This document shows positions 43,920 to 56,516 of a stretch of DNA of 64,000 bases, piece by piece. The number at the start of each line of letters is the position of its first letter. Position 1 is the stretch's first letter. The notes beneath the pieces are model-generated. The model was not told where the DNA came from, did no database searches, and saw nothing but the letters and a program-made list of their open reading frames with translations. This stretch comes from Plectrocnemia conspersa (lineage: Eukaryota > Arthropoda > Insecta > Trichoptera > Polycentropodidae), in contig VTFK01000020.1 of the NCBI GenBank assembly GCA_009617715.1, positions 124,001-188,000 of the forward strand, read 5' to 3'. Both the position numbers and the translations under genes were made by a program.

Positions 43920-46900
43920 TAGACATATATTTTTTTCTATTCGATTTACTTTCTTGTCACTCCGCAATAACATAATCTTAAATCAATATATCAAGCGAAG
44001 ACTTTCAACCCTCTTAATAATACAAGGTATTGGTATTGATTTTAACGGCAGTGTGTGAATAGCTAAATGAACTGACGTTTCCTATTTTACGTTTCCCTTC
44101 ACATATGTATTATTAGGTGTCATATTATGTCGCCTCGCAGGTGAGTGAACTTTCGCGCGGCCCTCCCAAAGGGCCACGGAGCTCAAATCGGCGCGAACCG
44201 CCCAGCATCCGGTCATTGAGGAGAGATTCATTCATTCGTTGCGCACGTTATATTTTTTAGCGCCGCTTCTAAAATTAAATCGCGCGCTCGTTGCCCCCGC
44301 CGCGGTTTCAAGATCAACGAACGCTGAATATAGCCACCGACTGCAGCAGCGGCGGCGACGACTGCACTTGAAACATCAACCCGGATTACTCTCGATGATT
44401 TGTGGGTTGAATCATTCGAGAATTCCCTCGCCGTGTTCTCGGCGAGCTCGAGGTATCCGAAGCGCGCGCTGTCGATTATCCTTTTGAGTTTTCGCAGGGT
44501 CCGAAACATGCGCGGAATGAAAAATCGCGATATGCTAAGGGGAAAAAACCGGGCTCGATAAATCAGCGCCGCAGCTGCGCAAATTTATAAACGCCGTCTG
44601 CGAATTCCATCAGTTATCGTCTCGGAGCAGGAAGTGGATTCGCGAGGAGACGAGGTGAGGAGAAGGCGATTTGTCTTGCGGTGATGATGCATACGCACGC
44701 ATTGCAGCGTCCCTGATAAGGGCGACTCGAGACGCTCAATTGGTGATAATGTTAACGTCCAGACTAGGCGACATCCTCATCGCCGCGCTTCCCGTTGTCA
44801 CGCTTCTCTCTTTAAAAATCTCTCGGATTTTTTCCGTAGGCGAAACAAGCATAGTTATGCGTATCCGAGTGGACGTCCATTAACACTTCCGAGGTTGTAT
44901 CAAAACCCTTGTACTTTAAAAAGCTTACATATGACAAAAATTCAAATATGTATAATTTTTTTTGCAAAAATAGTGTGGGTCGATCTTTCGGACCGCTGCC
45001 ATTAAATGGGTTAAATACAAAATTCTCGAAGAGTATTTCAATTCAGCGCAAAACTAATAAAAAAACGTTTTATTATTTTTATAGTAGAAATATTTCACTA
45101 CAAATTTAAACGCGAATACTTGAAAAATGGGGAATTATATTTTAAGTCTAATCGTAACGCATGAACGTGTTAAATAGCAAAAAGTTTTGGAATATAGGAT
45201 CAGTCTCATAAAATTTTATTTGAAAATGTTCAATTTTAATACTAAAAAGAAACATAAAAATTCTCATTAAACAATATGAAACGATAGTATTTTCCCTTTT
45301 GTATTATATGATACGCTATGAATATACAGTGTATGTGTACATTTTTTATGACTACTATTTTTTTTATATATGGTTGACCGATTTTCTTTCAAAATCGATA
45401 TTCAAGAATTTTTACTACATTTCGGCTGCTTTGTAAATAATAAAAAACTCAGAACAAACAAGCAATTCGTTCAGTAATTTCGGCTGTCCATTGCACTGTT
45501 AACACCTTGCCAAAACGCTTGTCGCATTCAACGAGACTAAGTTGCTTTACCTTCGCGGTTCGCCGACCGCTTTATTTATTTTTCAAACAAATCACCACTC
45601 TCGCTCTTGGTCGGTCAAAGTTGTTCTTAATCGCGCCAGTATTGTTCTCGCCGTTTTCGTACTCTAATTGCACTTTCTCCCATATAATACTATGTATATT
45701 TATAAGGGGTTTTGGCAGGCATGCAAGACAAAAAAGCACAATAGCCGTCCGCGCGTAATAGGCCTCAATTAGACGGAGAAACGGCGTCGAATTTTCACAC
45801 CTTTTCCGCCGAAAGCCGGAAGGGGTCTTCCTCTGCGACTTTTTGCCCGTTTAGAGAAGACCGGTCTAGAGAAGAAGAATCCGCGTACCCCGCGGCGCAC
45901 AACGGAATCCGTGAGAGTTTGATCTGGATTGGAATCGCACAAGCGCATATTTACATTTTTCGAACTTAGGGCGCCCGCACACAGAGTTTCGTGTTGTTGT
46001 ATCACACTTGTGGTAAAGAACGGTGCTTTTTTGTCGCGATCCGAGTCGGCTGATAACGCCCAGGAGAAGACGAGATAGATAACGCGGGTTTCATAACGTC
46101 GTCCGATGAATCTCTGTGTGAATGAGTCTCATTAACATATTATTTCGTGCGTGCATACCGATACGTTGTTGTGAGGCCATTTTTCGGTCCGAGATATGTG
46201 CGTTGACCGTTATGCGCCTCTTTTTTTAACCTTTTAACGAAGACAAATAGTGTCGTCCGGCTGGCCCTGCGTGTGTCGTGTGGGCATTAATTTATTCGCT
46301 GGATGCGTTTTGATGATTTGTGTATGTGTGCGTTGGGTCGCTAACAATCGCTGATCTATCTATAAATGCGTTTTTGACATTTGTTTGCTTGAGCCTACAC
46401 TGTTTTTTTCTTCTATACAATTTATGCACTCTGGTCTAAGATGAGAATATGGTTATAAATTAGATGAAGTTGTATGTGATTGCTTCATAGAGAAAAATAC
46501 ATAGAAATACAGTAAAAATATATATCTAAAAGCACGTTTTTATGTAACAATAATTTTTTCACTACGCGGCATAATTATCTGCGATGATTTCAAAGTTAAA
46601 AGCAATTGCTAGGTTTGAGAATATACACTTTGATATACATTTTAAACATACGAATTTGCCTAAATATGATACGTTTGCTCTTGTGTTTTTGCGGCGTTTT
46701 TTGTAATACAGCCTGCTCAATCTTCCTGTGTAAAAAAGGCCGTTTCTAGAATTATACATACATATATCATCACATTTTATTTTCTTCTTAATTTCACAAC
46801 AAAGTGAAATTAAAAATATATATGCATATCTTTTTATTTCACAAGGAATTCCAAGTTATTAATTTATACATGCATTGTTTATACAGTTTATTTCTTCATA

Positions 46901-47190
46901 CTTTTCCAAAATTGTGATATTTTTGTGACAATGGTGGTTTTATGATTTTTTTCCTTAGCGGAGCTTGCAGAGAATGCTCAGCACTATCCATTTCGATAAT
47001 AAAACAAATTTTGAAAAAAAGTATGCATTGCCACTTTTTCATATAAGGTGTTTTTCGTGTAATTGTGTTCTATATAGTTTTGAAAAATCTACTTATCTTT
47101 AACAACAAAAGCCGACAAAATTGTAGTCGCATAGAAAATATTGAAAGAAAATTTTTCTAATTAGCAATATATATGAAAAAATTGTTCTAT
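43920..47190. other. Large single-copy block with CpG-rich stretches
   Basis: Positions 44130-44880 and 45480-46380 are GC-richer and CpG-containing. A consensus-quality splice-donor string CAG/GTGAGT is at 44138-44146, preceded by ATG TCG CCT CGC (from 44127). This could be a tiny 5' coding exon, but nothing downstream supports it. Open frames at 44228-44509, 44239-44487 and 45769-46005 have no recognised domain. Confidence 0.35.
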
Positions 47191-47194
47191 TAAA

Positions 47195-47410
47195 CGAATT
47201 ATTTGTGCATTACTGTTGTACAGAATATATGCAAATAGTAGCGAGTGAGCATTGGTCAGAACAGTGAACACCCCATGCATAACTATGCAACGAATCTTTT
47301 CCCGAAGATTTACCTTACATAAATGCACAAACAATTCGTTTTATGGGAAAAAGTATTCATTTAAATGCACATATCTCTTAAAATAATTCCCCATTAAATC
47401 GGACCCAGTA
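47195..47410 (+). repeat. Interspersed repeat with inverted AAACGAATTNTTTGTGCAT
   Basis: It opens with AAACGAATTATTTGTGCAT and, about 120 bp on, has the inverted form ATGCACAAACAATTCGTTTT. Between them is GTGAGCATTGGTCAGAACAGTG. It is followed by TTTAAATGCACATATCTC and TTAAATCG. It is clearly related to 63090-63285 and 56205-56400, more weakly to 1860-1950. The inverted pair suggests a foldback-type element. Boundaries are approximate. Confidence 0.65.
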
Positions 47411-47414
47411 AAAA

Positions 47415-49820
47415 ATAAAACACTGTAACTGCCGAATTCCAGAAATTACTCATATTTCCGAGTTACATTTTATCCCAATGGTTGATAATAATTTTATTTT
47501 AATGTTTTACTGGAGGTATCGAATGTCAATCGGTGGAAAAAATGATGTGCATTCAATATTAATAATATAGCGTCACATATGCGCAATCACGCGCAAACTT
47601 TGAAATAATGAGCATTATTAATGGCTTCATAAAGAATAGCACGAAAGTTAATTTTATGGCAGAGGTTTATTTATGTGAGCGCACTCGAGAGTCAAACGGC
47701 ACGTGCACGTGTGACGGTACAGATTCGCGGTCAAGTTTTCGCGTTAACTTTTCGGTAAAATCGACCGCAAGATCTGCGAGTGTGTAGAAAAAAGTCACCG
47801 CAACGATTTACTTTTATTAATTCAAAACGTGTTAACGCCGTTGAGCCGTTATCGTTTACGGTTGAGAAGAAAAAATGCTTTTATGACCATAACTGGTCTT
47901 AACTACCAATTCGTGGCTGTTCTATGCTAATCGTTCCGTTCACATTGAAAAAGACAATGAGACTTTATATTATTCTGCACTCTTAACAAGTTTTTCAGAA
48001 TAGCAGTTCATATGCTATATCATTTATGTTTTGATGCAATATTTAGTTTCTGTTATTTTATGTATTTTATTGAACCTGCGAAAATCAGGTTAAATGGGTT
48101 AAAATTGAAACGTGTAAAACTTTTACTAAATTATACATTCTCTATATCGTTTTTGGAAGGATTGTCCGTTCATAGATTATATTGTGTGGTACAGAGATCT
48201 CTCTTCCGTTGTGTGATGTGTGTGTTTTAATTTTCCTAACAGGGTTGATTATTTTGTAATGTGGAGATTTCTCTTTTGTCGTTCAAGTGGTCATTGGTGA
48301 TCTCTCAATTTCTGAATAATGGCTCAGATGTTTGAAACCTCCTCCCTGTGGTTTATTATGAGCAAACTGGGCGTTCCTAAATGTTAGTTTCACTCGTGTT
48401 TGTTTGTCAATGTAAGTTTACTTCCTTGTATGGTTGAACTTTAATTGGTAAAATTAAGCACGAATGACATGGCGCTAGTATGCTAATTTTTTCCCGCTAA
48501 TGATACATACTTATGACAACTAGCTCTTATTAATAAGAACATCGTTGAGCTTATGTGTGTAACTAGCTTAAATTAAATTGATTCATTGTGTTTGTAATAT
48601 GCAATATCTTAAGTCTCCGACACAATCACTGCGACAATGTACGACCTTTATATTGCAATATCATGCATCAAATTGTCGTTAATTGTCTTACAGATATTGT
48701 ATCGCACACACGCATCGATCATACATATTGCAACGGGCGCGTAATCGACGAGACACGCGCTCGCAAGATTTATTAATTAAATTAAAAACATTTATTACGA
48801 CATTATCGTACGTATTGTCGTTCACAATGTACATAAAATAACTCGTTCGTATAGCATAAGCTCCAGCGCGACAATAACGCCGGAGGTTGTATGCATAATG
48901 AGTGTCGTAATGCGATTTTCGTGTCGGCCGTTCTCGTGACACGAAATCTAAAGAAATGGACAAAGTGCACCACCATCGGCTAGAACAATACGTTGAAAAA
49001 AATTGAAACATGACATGACACGGTCGTGATTGGACAGGGGACACGATTCGACGGACAATGGATCCGAGGGTCAATGGCAAATTAATTTGGACGACGGAGT
49101 TTTTGAGCAGCTTAGCGCGCTGCTTTTGAATCACTGCTGTTGATGCAGCAGCGGAAGCTATAAAGATTTGTTGTAGTGTGGTGCAGTGGGTGGCACAAGG
49201 GGGCGGCCGCTTATGGTCATAGAGCGGCGATTCTGGGATCGCATCCGGATTCACTTTTAAGTGATGCTGGAAAACTGTTCTGTGTCCTCTAAACAAAGCT
49301 TTTCAGTTTCTATATGTAACATCATTATTTCCAAATAATGATTGAATATTTTTCTTAGTTACTTAATACCACTACATGATAATTTGTTCTGAAAAATAAT
49401 GAGTAGTAAGTTGTTTCATATGCTCAAAATGCTGCTTAATACATAGCTCTCCCATTAGATACAGTAATTCTCACCTGCGTTTTATATTTAATATCAAGAA
49501 ATAATGTTGAATATTGTCAGATACAAATTGTATCTGACAAAAATAATATCTTAATAATTTTTATATTCGAAAGATATCTCTCTCATATGTACATATATTT
49601 ATACGTATGTTAAAAATAACATAAATTAAATTTCAGCTATACATAAATGCTTAGGTAAATATTATAGAATATACAAATACTTAAATACTGCATAATAAAT
49701 TTATACATACGTTCTAAGCCATGGATATATCGTTTTCTGCAAATAAAATGTACGGATTTGAGAGAGAAAAAAATCGGTACTACCCGTATTTTTTGTACCG
49801 AAAGTCAATTTTTGCCCCAA
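47415..49820. other. Non-coding block; longest frame in window is unsupported
   Basis: The minus strand is open over 48688-49296 (about 200 codons). The frame starts with TTG rather than ATG, and its product is rich in R, S, C and N with no domain. The plus strand is partly open too. The region 48680-49260 is CpG-containing. I consider the frame a product of base composition. No repeats were recognised. Confidence 0.4.
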
Positions 49821-49828
49821 TATCGGTA

Positions 49829-50635
49829 CAGGCGGCCCTCGACTTTCGCACATAATTGGTTCCTGAAAATGAGTGCGAATGTTGAATGTTCGAAAGTAGA
49901 GGGAAGTAAAAAAAAATTTAAATTGTGTGTATTTTAAAATATTTATTTATCAAGTAAATATTTTAAAATATATGTTTAAGTTGGGTTTGTGGGTGTTTCC
50001 TTTGAAAAGTTATCATATATTCTTTTACTTTTTTTCATATAGTATTTTATAACATGCTATGTCTTTATTGATCGCCCTACGCACTTGAGATATGCGTTCG
50101 CCATTGGGAATACAATCTTCCATAATATTTAAAAATTTGTCAAGATGCGTGAAGGCTTCATTCATATTTTTCATTGTTAAAGAGTTTTCCAAAATAAACC
50201 TGTCTCATCTACATTAAATATTTGGCTAGAGGAATATTCTCCATCTTCAATAATTTTGGATAATTAGAAAATAAATTCTTTTGCAGCATCTTTATCCGCA
50301 TCAGCCGATTCTCCTATAAATTTAATATTTTGAAAAGAATACCTCATTTGAAAATTGTAAAACCAAATGTTACTTGCTTGAAAAATCGTGTTAAAATCTT
50401 TTTTTGAATCTATCCTTCCAACCTTTGTGCAAACTAAGAGCTTTTACTTGAATAATTGAAATACTCAGAGGGACATCTTTTTGATGTTGTCATCGATCCA
50501 TGATGACAAAGATTTTTCCATTTCATCCATGTTTTTTTTTGCCGTGTTTTTTTTGGATTTTTTTTTAAAATAATTGAATTTAAAAAAAATGTTTTTTTTT
50601 TAAATGTGCGAAATAGCGAATTGTGCGAAAGTCGA
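49829..50635 (-). mobile_element. Deleted Tigger/pogo element, copy 2 (truncated right TIR)
   Basis: The left TIR CAGGCGGCCCTCGACTTTCG follows TA at 49827-49828. The body is almost identical to copy 1 at 23910-24959, including the same junction between the NVDETGLFWK-coding region and the C-terminal tail (about 50171-50200). It lacks the first part of the transposase frame near 50530. The right TIR breaks off after TGTGCGAAAGTCGA at about 50635. Confidence 0.88.
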
Positions 50636-50639
50636 ACTT

Positions 50640-51560
50640 CTTACTTGTAGCCTATGAATGTGAAGCGTGGTCTGGAATTTTCGAATCGTCACTTGTCTGA
50701 AACGCACCACGTGACTTGTAACGTGCAACCGCAGTAAGTCATCCATTTACGGTATTTCACATGCGGCGAATGCACTTCTGCGACTTCACAACAAAGTGGA
50801 TGCACGCTATCGTCGAATAACTGAATGCAAATCTTAATTTACGATCGTCTTTGCGAAAAATTAAAATACGGCAAGCGTACATCCACCTCGACCCTTTGTT
50901 AACTTCTTCGGCTTTTCCGTCCCTTTTTCTGGATATGTCCAATAATTGATTGCTCTCGTCAAGTGAGGTTTTTGTGGTTTCGAAAGCGACGTTTTAACTT
51001 CATTATAAGCGTTGATTGATCGTTCGAAACGCGCGTGGGTGTCTCACGTTCGTTTATTATTATTATAAAGCATTATAATGCTCTTGTTATACACACTCTT
51101 TGGACGGTACAATTTGTCAATTTGAAAGACAATTAGAGACGATTGTCGTCCTTAAGCGGATGAGTTAATAACACCTGCCTCTCTTTCTCTCCTCAAATTG
51201 CGATGAGTCAAAACTTGGGCTCATTGCGTAAGTATAACGTAATAGATGATACGTGCGATAGGGTTTTTGCGTTTTCACCATTGTATATAGCTCTTTTTTG
51301 CCGCTATCTCGGAATTCCGAGTGTCTCGATAATGGACTCTTATCGCATTCTGTGTTACGCAAACACGCCGAGAGGAGAGGTATGCGGGTTAGTCGCGCGC
51401 ACCTTTGTTCTATTTGATCTGGGAAAACGGATCTGGGGTCAACAATTAATTCCACCTTGTGGCACTTTTCTTTTTCCCGTGTTTCGCAACTGTAGCATAA
51501 TGTATTTTAGAAACTATTCACTTAAATAAATAAAAAAATGCTATTTGTGGAAAATCATGT
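50640..51560. other. CpG-containing single-copy block
   Basis: Both strands are open over 51165-51529 (96 and 108 codons) without recognised domains. No repeat similarity within the window. Possibly regulatory or an untranslated exon; undecided. Confidence 0.4.
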
Positions 51561-51569
51561 ATGAAATTC

Positions 51570-51840
51570 ACTGTATTAAATATGCAGTTTCATTGTGTAT
51601 TAATAATTAGTCACAAAAATGTAAAACATTGTCAATGTTTGGCGACTTTCAGCTGTAGAGTCGCGATCGCGTCCCTTATTGTTACCCGTCGCGGTCAGGA
51701 CGTCAGTGCTTGAGCACGAGCTGGAAAAAATATGTGGAATGGTTCTTATATATTTTAGATACGCACCATAATTATTTTAATGGTGTAAATCTTGTTTGTA
51801 TAATGGCTATCATGACACATTGGGAAAAATTTTCAAGTCA
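51570..51840 (+). repeat. Middle-repetitive sequence copy
   Basis: It holds AGTCGCGATCGCGTCCCTTATT, GCGGTCAGGACGTCAGTGCTTGAG, TATTTTAGATACGCACCATAAT and ATCATGACACATTGGGAAAA, in the order seen at 27290-28150. The TTAA of the split copy is TTGA here, so the site is empty but diverged. Internal deletion after CACGAGC. Confidence 0.7.
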
Positions 51841-52119
51841 CTCAAGACACTCCAAAGAAAGAACAAAATTATTACATAACTTGATCTATCAGTTTTTAGA
51901 TTTAAATGTAAAATACAGATCTGGCATAAAATAAATTTACGCACTTATTTTCCTGATACTGAAATTAATGACTATATTGATTTTGAAAGTAAGTTTGTGA
52001 AATTAAACTATGAAACCTTTTATGCTTATTGTCATCAAAAATGAATGTCTTGTAAATTTTACTGCCGATGTCGCTTCAATATAGAGCTTATCGAACTGCA
52101 TGATTTTGTGGGTTTGAAG

Positions 52120-52600
52120 TAGGGTTCTCAATTGAATATTTAAATTATTCGCCAGATACTCGAATAATTGATCGAATATTCTTGAATAAAATTTGAAAAA
52201 AAATCTTATAATGATACAATTTGTATACTTAAGCAAACGCAAGTAGTCGTTTTTCTTTCAATATACCTACCTGAGTGACTAGTGCCGCTCTCAAATCCAT
52301 GGTCATTTATGTGCCTTTATTTTGTTTCGAAATGCGAGATGATGAGACGCTTCTTCTCAACCGAAAAACTGCTTTTACACCTTAAAAAAAATAATTGTGA
52401 ATATAGTGTTTATCGGCCGTATCTAATATGACCGAAATTCGAAGAATTCGTTCGCTGAACAAAACAAAATGTTTGAAATGGTGCGTCGCGATCATACTAC
52501 GTTTTTGTATTTATTGTTTCAAAACGCAAAGATTTAATTAAATTAATAGAATTGATTCAATCGCAGCTGATCTTAATTCTGGTGACTATTTTGATTTAAA
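52120..52600 (+). mobile_element. TAGGG-end hAT-like element, right part missing
   Basis: It starts TAGGGTTCTCAATTGAAT and continues with ATTCGCCAGATACTCGAATAATT, GTGACTAGTGCCGCTCTC (shared with 36990-37010 on the reverse strand), CCGTATCTAATATGACCGAAATTCG and ATTCGTTCGCTGAACAAAAC. The homologous part ends near TCGCAGCTGATCTTAATTCTGGTGA. No right terminus was found. Confidence 0.55.
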
Positions 52601-52604
52601 AAAT

Positions 52605-55275
52605 AGTAATGCAATAATTTTAACTGCTAACTCAGTATGTTCAAAAATAATAATACCAGACTAAATTCGTATTGATTTAAAAAAAAAAACAGCCAATCAA
52701 AATTAACCCAAAAAAAGATGAGTAATTTCTGGATTTTCGGTATTAAAAAGGTGTTTTTTTTAATATATTTTTTGTAGGATATTATTTGCTATGGCGATTG
52801 CTATTACAAATTAAGGTAACTAGACATCTTCCTTTTGTTCTTCTTGACCTTTTTAAACAAAATTTTCCGAAATGACCATTTTCTTAACTCCCGTAGCAAC
52901 TTTGTCCTGGAATAAAAAATTTTGAGATGGTCGTTTTATTTTCTTTCTCCTCTGTTATTTTAAAATCTGTTCACCTTATATAAATAAAATAAAGACAAGA
53001 AGATTGATTTCGCAAAACAAAAATTAGCGCAATCTGCATTGTTATAATACATTAAAACTTTAGAAATAATCGGGGCTGTGGTTCGTTTATCAATTTTGTC
53101 AATCATATTTTAACAATTTCAATGAGATTATTTTTTACCAACATATAATAAAAATGATGTCATAAATTTTCAAATTATAAATAAATCATTAAGCAAAAAA
53201 GACCACGTCTACCCAATTCACGTTTATTGACTTATTCTAAGTATGTAAAAAAAAGTAAGTACAAAAAATAAATTAAATAAAAAAACATACATAATATATG
53301 ATTATTTATATTAAATAAATCTAAATTTAATCTTTTTGATCCGTGATCTTAGATCTTACAAAAAAATTGTTTCAGCGCTTATGGAAACTCTTAATTTAAT
53401 TTTATGATTTTAAGCGCAGAAAATAAACACTTGAATGCACTCAAGAAAATTATAAAAAGGAGTCGGAGTCAGTCGATTTTTTACGAGTTCTAAAATACCA
53501 CGACTCCGCGACTTCAACTCCACAACTGTTTTTAAAGTTGATTTCGTTTTATATTATGGCATTTAAATTTACTGTAATGCTTATCATCATCATCGCAATC
53601 AATCATTCTATAATTGATTATGTTCCCACCGCAGTATTAGAAGATCGACAATCTTCTTCGGCGTTACTTGTAGTATAAATTCAAGACGCGTTTAACATGC
53701 CGACCTATTTAAGTCAAGTTCATGGTTAACGCCCATGGTGACATCTTACATCACAGCTCATTGACGTCAATTTCCAAACGAAATATTCTCTTTGTTATAA
53801 TAAGTAAAATCTATACGAGTTAAAATGTATTTGTGTATACTTTCATTATTATTAAGTGTACAAATATTGCGTCTGCTTAATGATCCATTTATGGTTCCGT
53901 ATTTTTCATTAGTAAAAGTGAGCTGCTGGCGTTTTCAATTAGAGAACCAGTCAGACGGTGTGCTATGAAAGAAGCATAACTGAAAAACTGTTCTTATTCT
54001 AAAAAAATATATTAGAGATACCTATTAAATATCCAACGCGTCAGAAGTATTGCGGTTAAATAATAATGATTGGCGTCTGCCATTCGCATTAACCTTCTAT
54101 GCATTAAAGATTTTTTTACACGTTCACACTATTAAATATGCACATACAAATGTTCCGTTACGATACGGAAATACGTCGATTATCGCACGGAGATCGACCG
54201 AATAATCAAAAATGTCTATAATTAAAATATGCGTGTATAACGGATTTTTCTCTCGCTCATCCACCGTTAGTCACCTTAAATGTCATCCGGCGCCTTTACA
54301 AAAACCCTTTGCTTGAGATGCTGCGTTTATATCGCACATACTGCAAGCATGAATCATCGTCATCATCATAGGCTTATCGTTGATCCCTAGCGATGTTAAT
54401 TGTCGGTAGCCCCCCCTTTGTGTCGGCTTTTATCTCTCCATATAGGTCCAGCCGCTCTTTTGTGTTGGCAGCTCTAATTGAGAAAACGCAATTGTGTTGC
54501 TATTTTTTATGTTATTATTATCTACTGTGTCGCATTTTATTTTTATACGTTGCATTGTCTCATAAATAGCTCTGAATGAATCACTGAAGTGCAGCGTTGA
54601 ATCGATATTTTGATCCGAGGGTGGAGTTGAATATGAGTCAGCGGAGGTATGCTGTAAGCTGATGCAGGCTGAAAAGTCAGATATAGTATAATCCTTCCTA
54701 CAGTGAAGTGCGATGAATCACGTCAAAAAATACCGCTTGCTCTTGAAAGATTCGCTTCTAATCTGAAACGTAAATAGATTATCACTGAATCAGTTTTATT
54801 GTATTGTTATATTTGTCTTATGGATTATATCAAGATTATACAAATTACATATCCGTAATAATCTCAAATTTATACGATTACTGTTTTCTCCAATGTAACG
54901 CTCACTTCAAAACAAAAAGTGATTATTATATTGTCTATTGTCAGAGTGTCACGGTATGATTTTCGCACGAAATCCTCGCTTTCTATTTAAAGGTGACACG
55001 GGATTATGCCACTAATCTTCTACCGAATAGTCAACGGTAAATTTGGAGGTTTTTTCGACGGTTCTCTTCGAGGACCGGAAACGAGCCGTCTCCCGTTGAG
55101 CATGTCACATCCGCCTCTCCTAAAAACGGAAGTATGAAAGACGATTGATTCCACACGCGTGTCGTACACTCGCATGAACTCTTCCGTTAAGCGGTCGAAC
55201 GGCTTCCATTGGCCCTATATCTACCAATTGAATCATAACAGATTTACTACAATTATGAGGGGAAGCGTTTAGGAT
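52605..55275. other. AT-rich then CpG-containing non-coding block
   Basis: At 52850-52990 there is a segment similar to 14555-14790 (CTCCCGTAGCAACTTTG). At 53580-53720 an ATCATCATCATCG microsatellite-like stretch and a short AGAAGATCGACAATCTTCTT hairpin are present. From about 54050 to 55260 the DNA is GC-richer, with no recognised gene. The rest is unremarkable. Confidence 0.4.
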
Positions 55276-55281
55276 TCTCAT

Positions 55282-55522
55282 CAGTGGCGTAGCTAGGATA
55301 TGTGGTGCCCGGTGCAATCCTTGAAATCCCCCCCCCCCTATACATTTTTTGCATGGTCATAAAATCAGCATTTCTTAAAATAATTAATTGGTTATTATTA
55401 AGCTCTTGCTATTCGTGGATATATATTATATTTTAGTGCATTTAGGATTAAGTGCAAATATGCCGCCCCCAAGCAAGTGCCGCCCGGGGCGGCCCGGACG
55501 CCCCACCATAGCTACGTCACTG
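55282..55522. mobile_element. 241-bp hAT-like MITE, perfect 8-bp duplication
   Basis: The ends are CAGTGGCGTAGCTAGG and the inverted ...CATAGCTACGTCACTG. The direct repeat ATTCTCAT occurs at 55274-55281 and 55523-55530. A long C run and GTGCCGCCCGGGGC-type GC-rich subterminal sequence are shared with the 11811-12887 element. No ORF. Confidence 0.9.
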
Positions 55523-55530
55523 ATTCTCAT

Positions 55531-56200
55531 GCTCATAACGGTGACTGGCGATCGTGGTTAAAACATAATAGATACAGATGTGACGCTGGAGAGGAATTTA
55601 GGTAAGCAAATGGCGCATCGATGAAGCTTGCTTGCGCACTGCTGATTAAGTTTTTTTTACAAAAAGTGCATAATTGCACTTCGGCGGCGACCTTCTGTGC
55701 GCGTTTTCGTTTTTATCCGGTTTCCCGTTTTTGAGTCGAGATGTGCAATTAGTCGATCGGTTCCGCATCTCGACTGCATTCCATCCGAAGTGCATCTAAA
55801 AAAGCAGGATGAAAAAATATTTTTGGATCATGCGGAAAAACGAACGGTACGTTTCTGCTGCTATTGCTGCACTTTCGCGGCCGTTCGAGAGTAAAAGCTT
55901 CATTTATTAATGCAATATGTAGCTTCAACTCGAAGCGAATCGACTGTGAGGTTTTCTCCGTTTCACTGTATGTCTATATAGGAAATCGCTTTGGTCCCTG
56001 CTTTGTCTTTTGCGCGTATATGGGACCGCTTTATCATTTTATACAATGCGCATTGATTGTGCGTAAGGTTTTATCGTTAGTTTCTTTGTTCTGGTTGAGA
56101 GCTAGTCGATGTTTAGTCTAAAATATACTGCAAAACGTAGAAAAAGAAAATATAATAAATAGTTGGTAGATACTATTCATTTAAGAGGACAGTTTAAAAA
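55531..56200. other. Non-coding block
   Basis: Overlapping plus-strand frames 55697-55894 and 55864-56121 have no recognised domain. No repeat identified. Confidence 0.4.
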
Positions 56201-56204
56201 AATA

Positions 56205-56400
56205 ATTGTTGCATAAAATGAAGTATTGCGAGCGAGCGGCAGCGAGTGAGCATTGCTCGGAACATTGCTCTCCTCATGGATTACTCTCTGCAATGAATCT
56301 TTTTCTGAAGAAAAAAGAATAAATGCATAAACAATTCGTTTTATGGAACAAATTGTTTATTTAAATGCACATTATAATTCTCTGTTAAATCACACCCTTA
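56205..56400 (+). repeat. Interspersed repeat, third copy
   Basis: It has GCGAGTGAGCATTGCTCGGAAC, then ATGCATAAACAATTCGTTTTATGG, then TTTATTTAAATGCACAT and TGTTAAATC, in the order of the copy at 47195-47410. The opening inverted partner is decayed. Confidence 0.6.
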
Positions 56401-56516
56401 ATTCAATTTGATCGTACAGTAAACAAATACAGATATTCTAATGAAATTATAGAACAATTTTGATTGAATTTAAAAAGATTGACCCTTACTAAAATCGAGA
56501 TATTATAGAAATAATA

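Noticed and set aside
44127..44146. ATG followed by a consensus donor CAG/GTGAGT
   Set aside because: Only about four codons, with no supporting downstream exon or upstream promoter signal; such strings occur by chance.
48688..49296. Longest open frame in the window (minus strand, about 200 codons)
   Set aside because: It starts with TTG, has no recognisable domain, is rich in R, S, C and N, and lies in CpG-containing DNA where stops are rarer.
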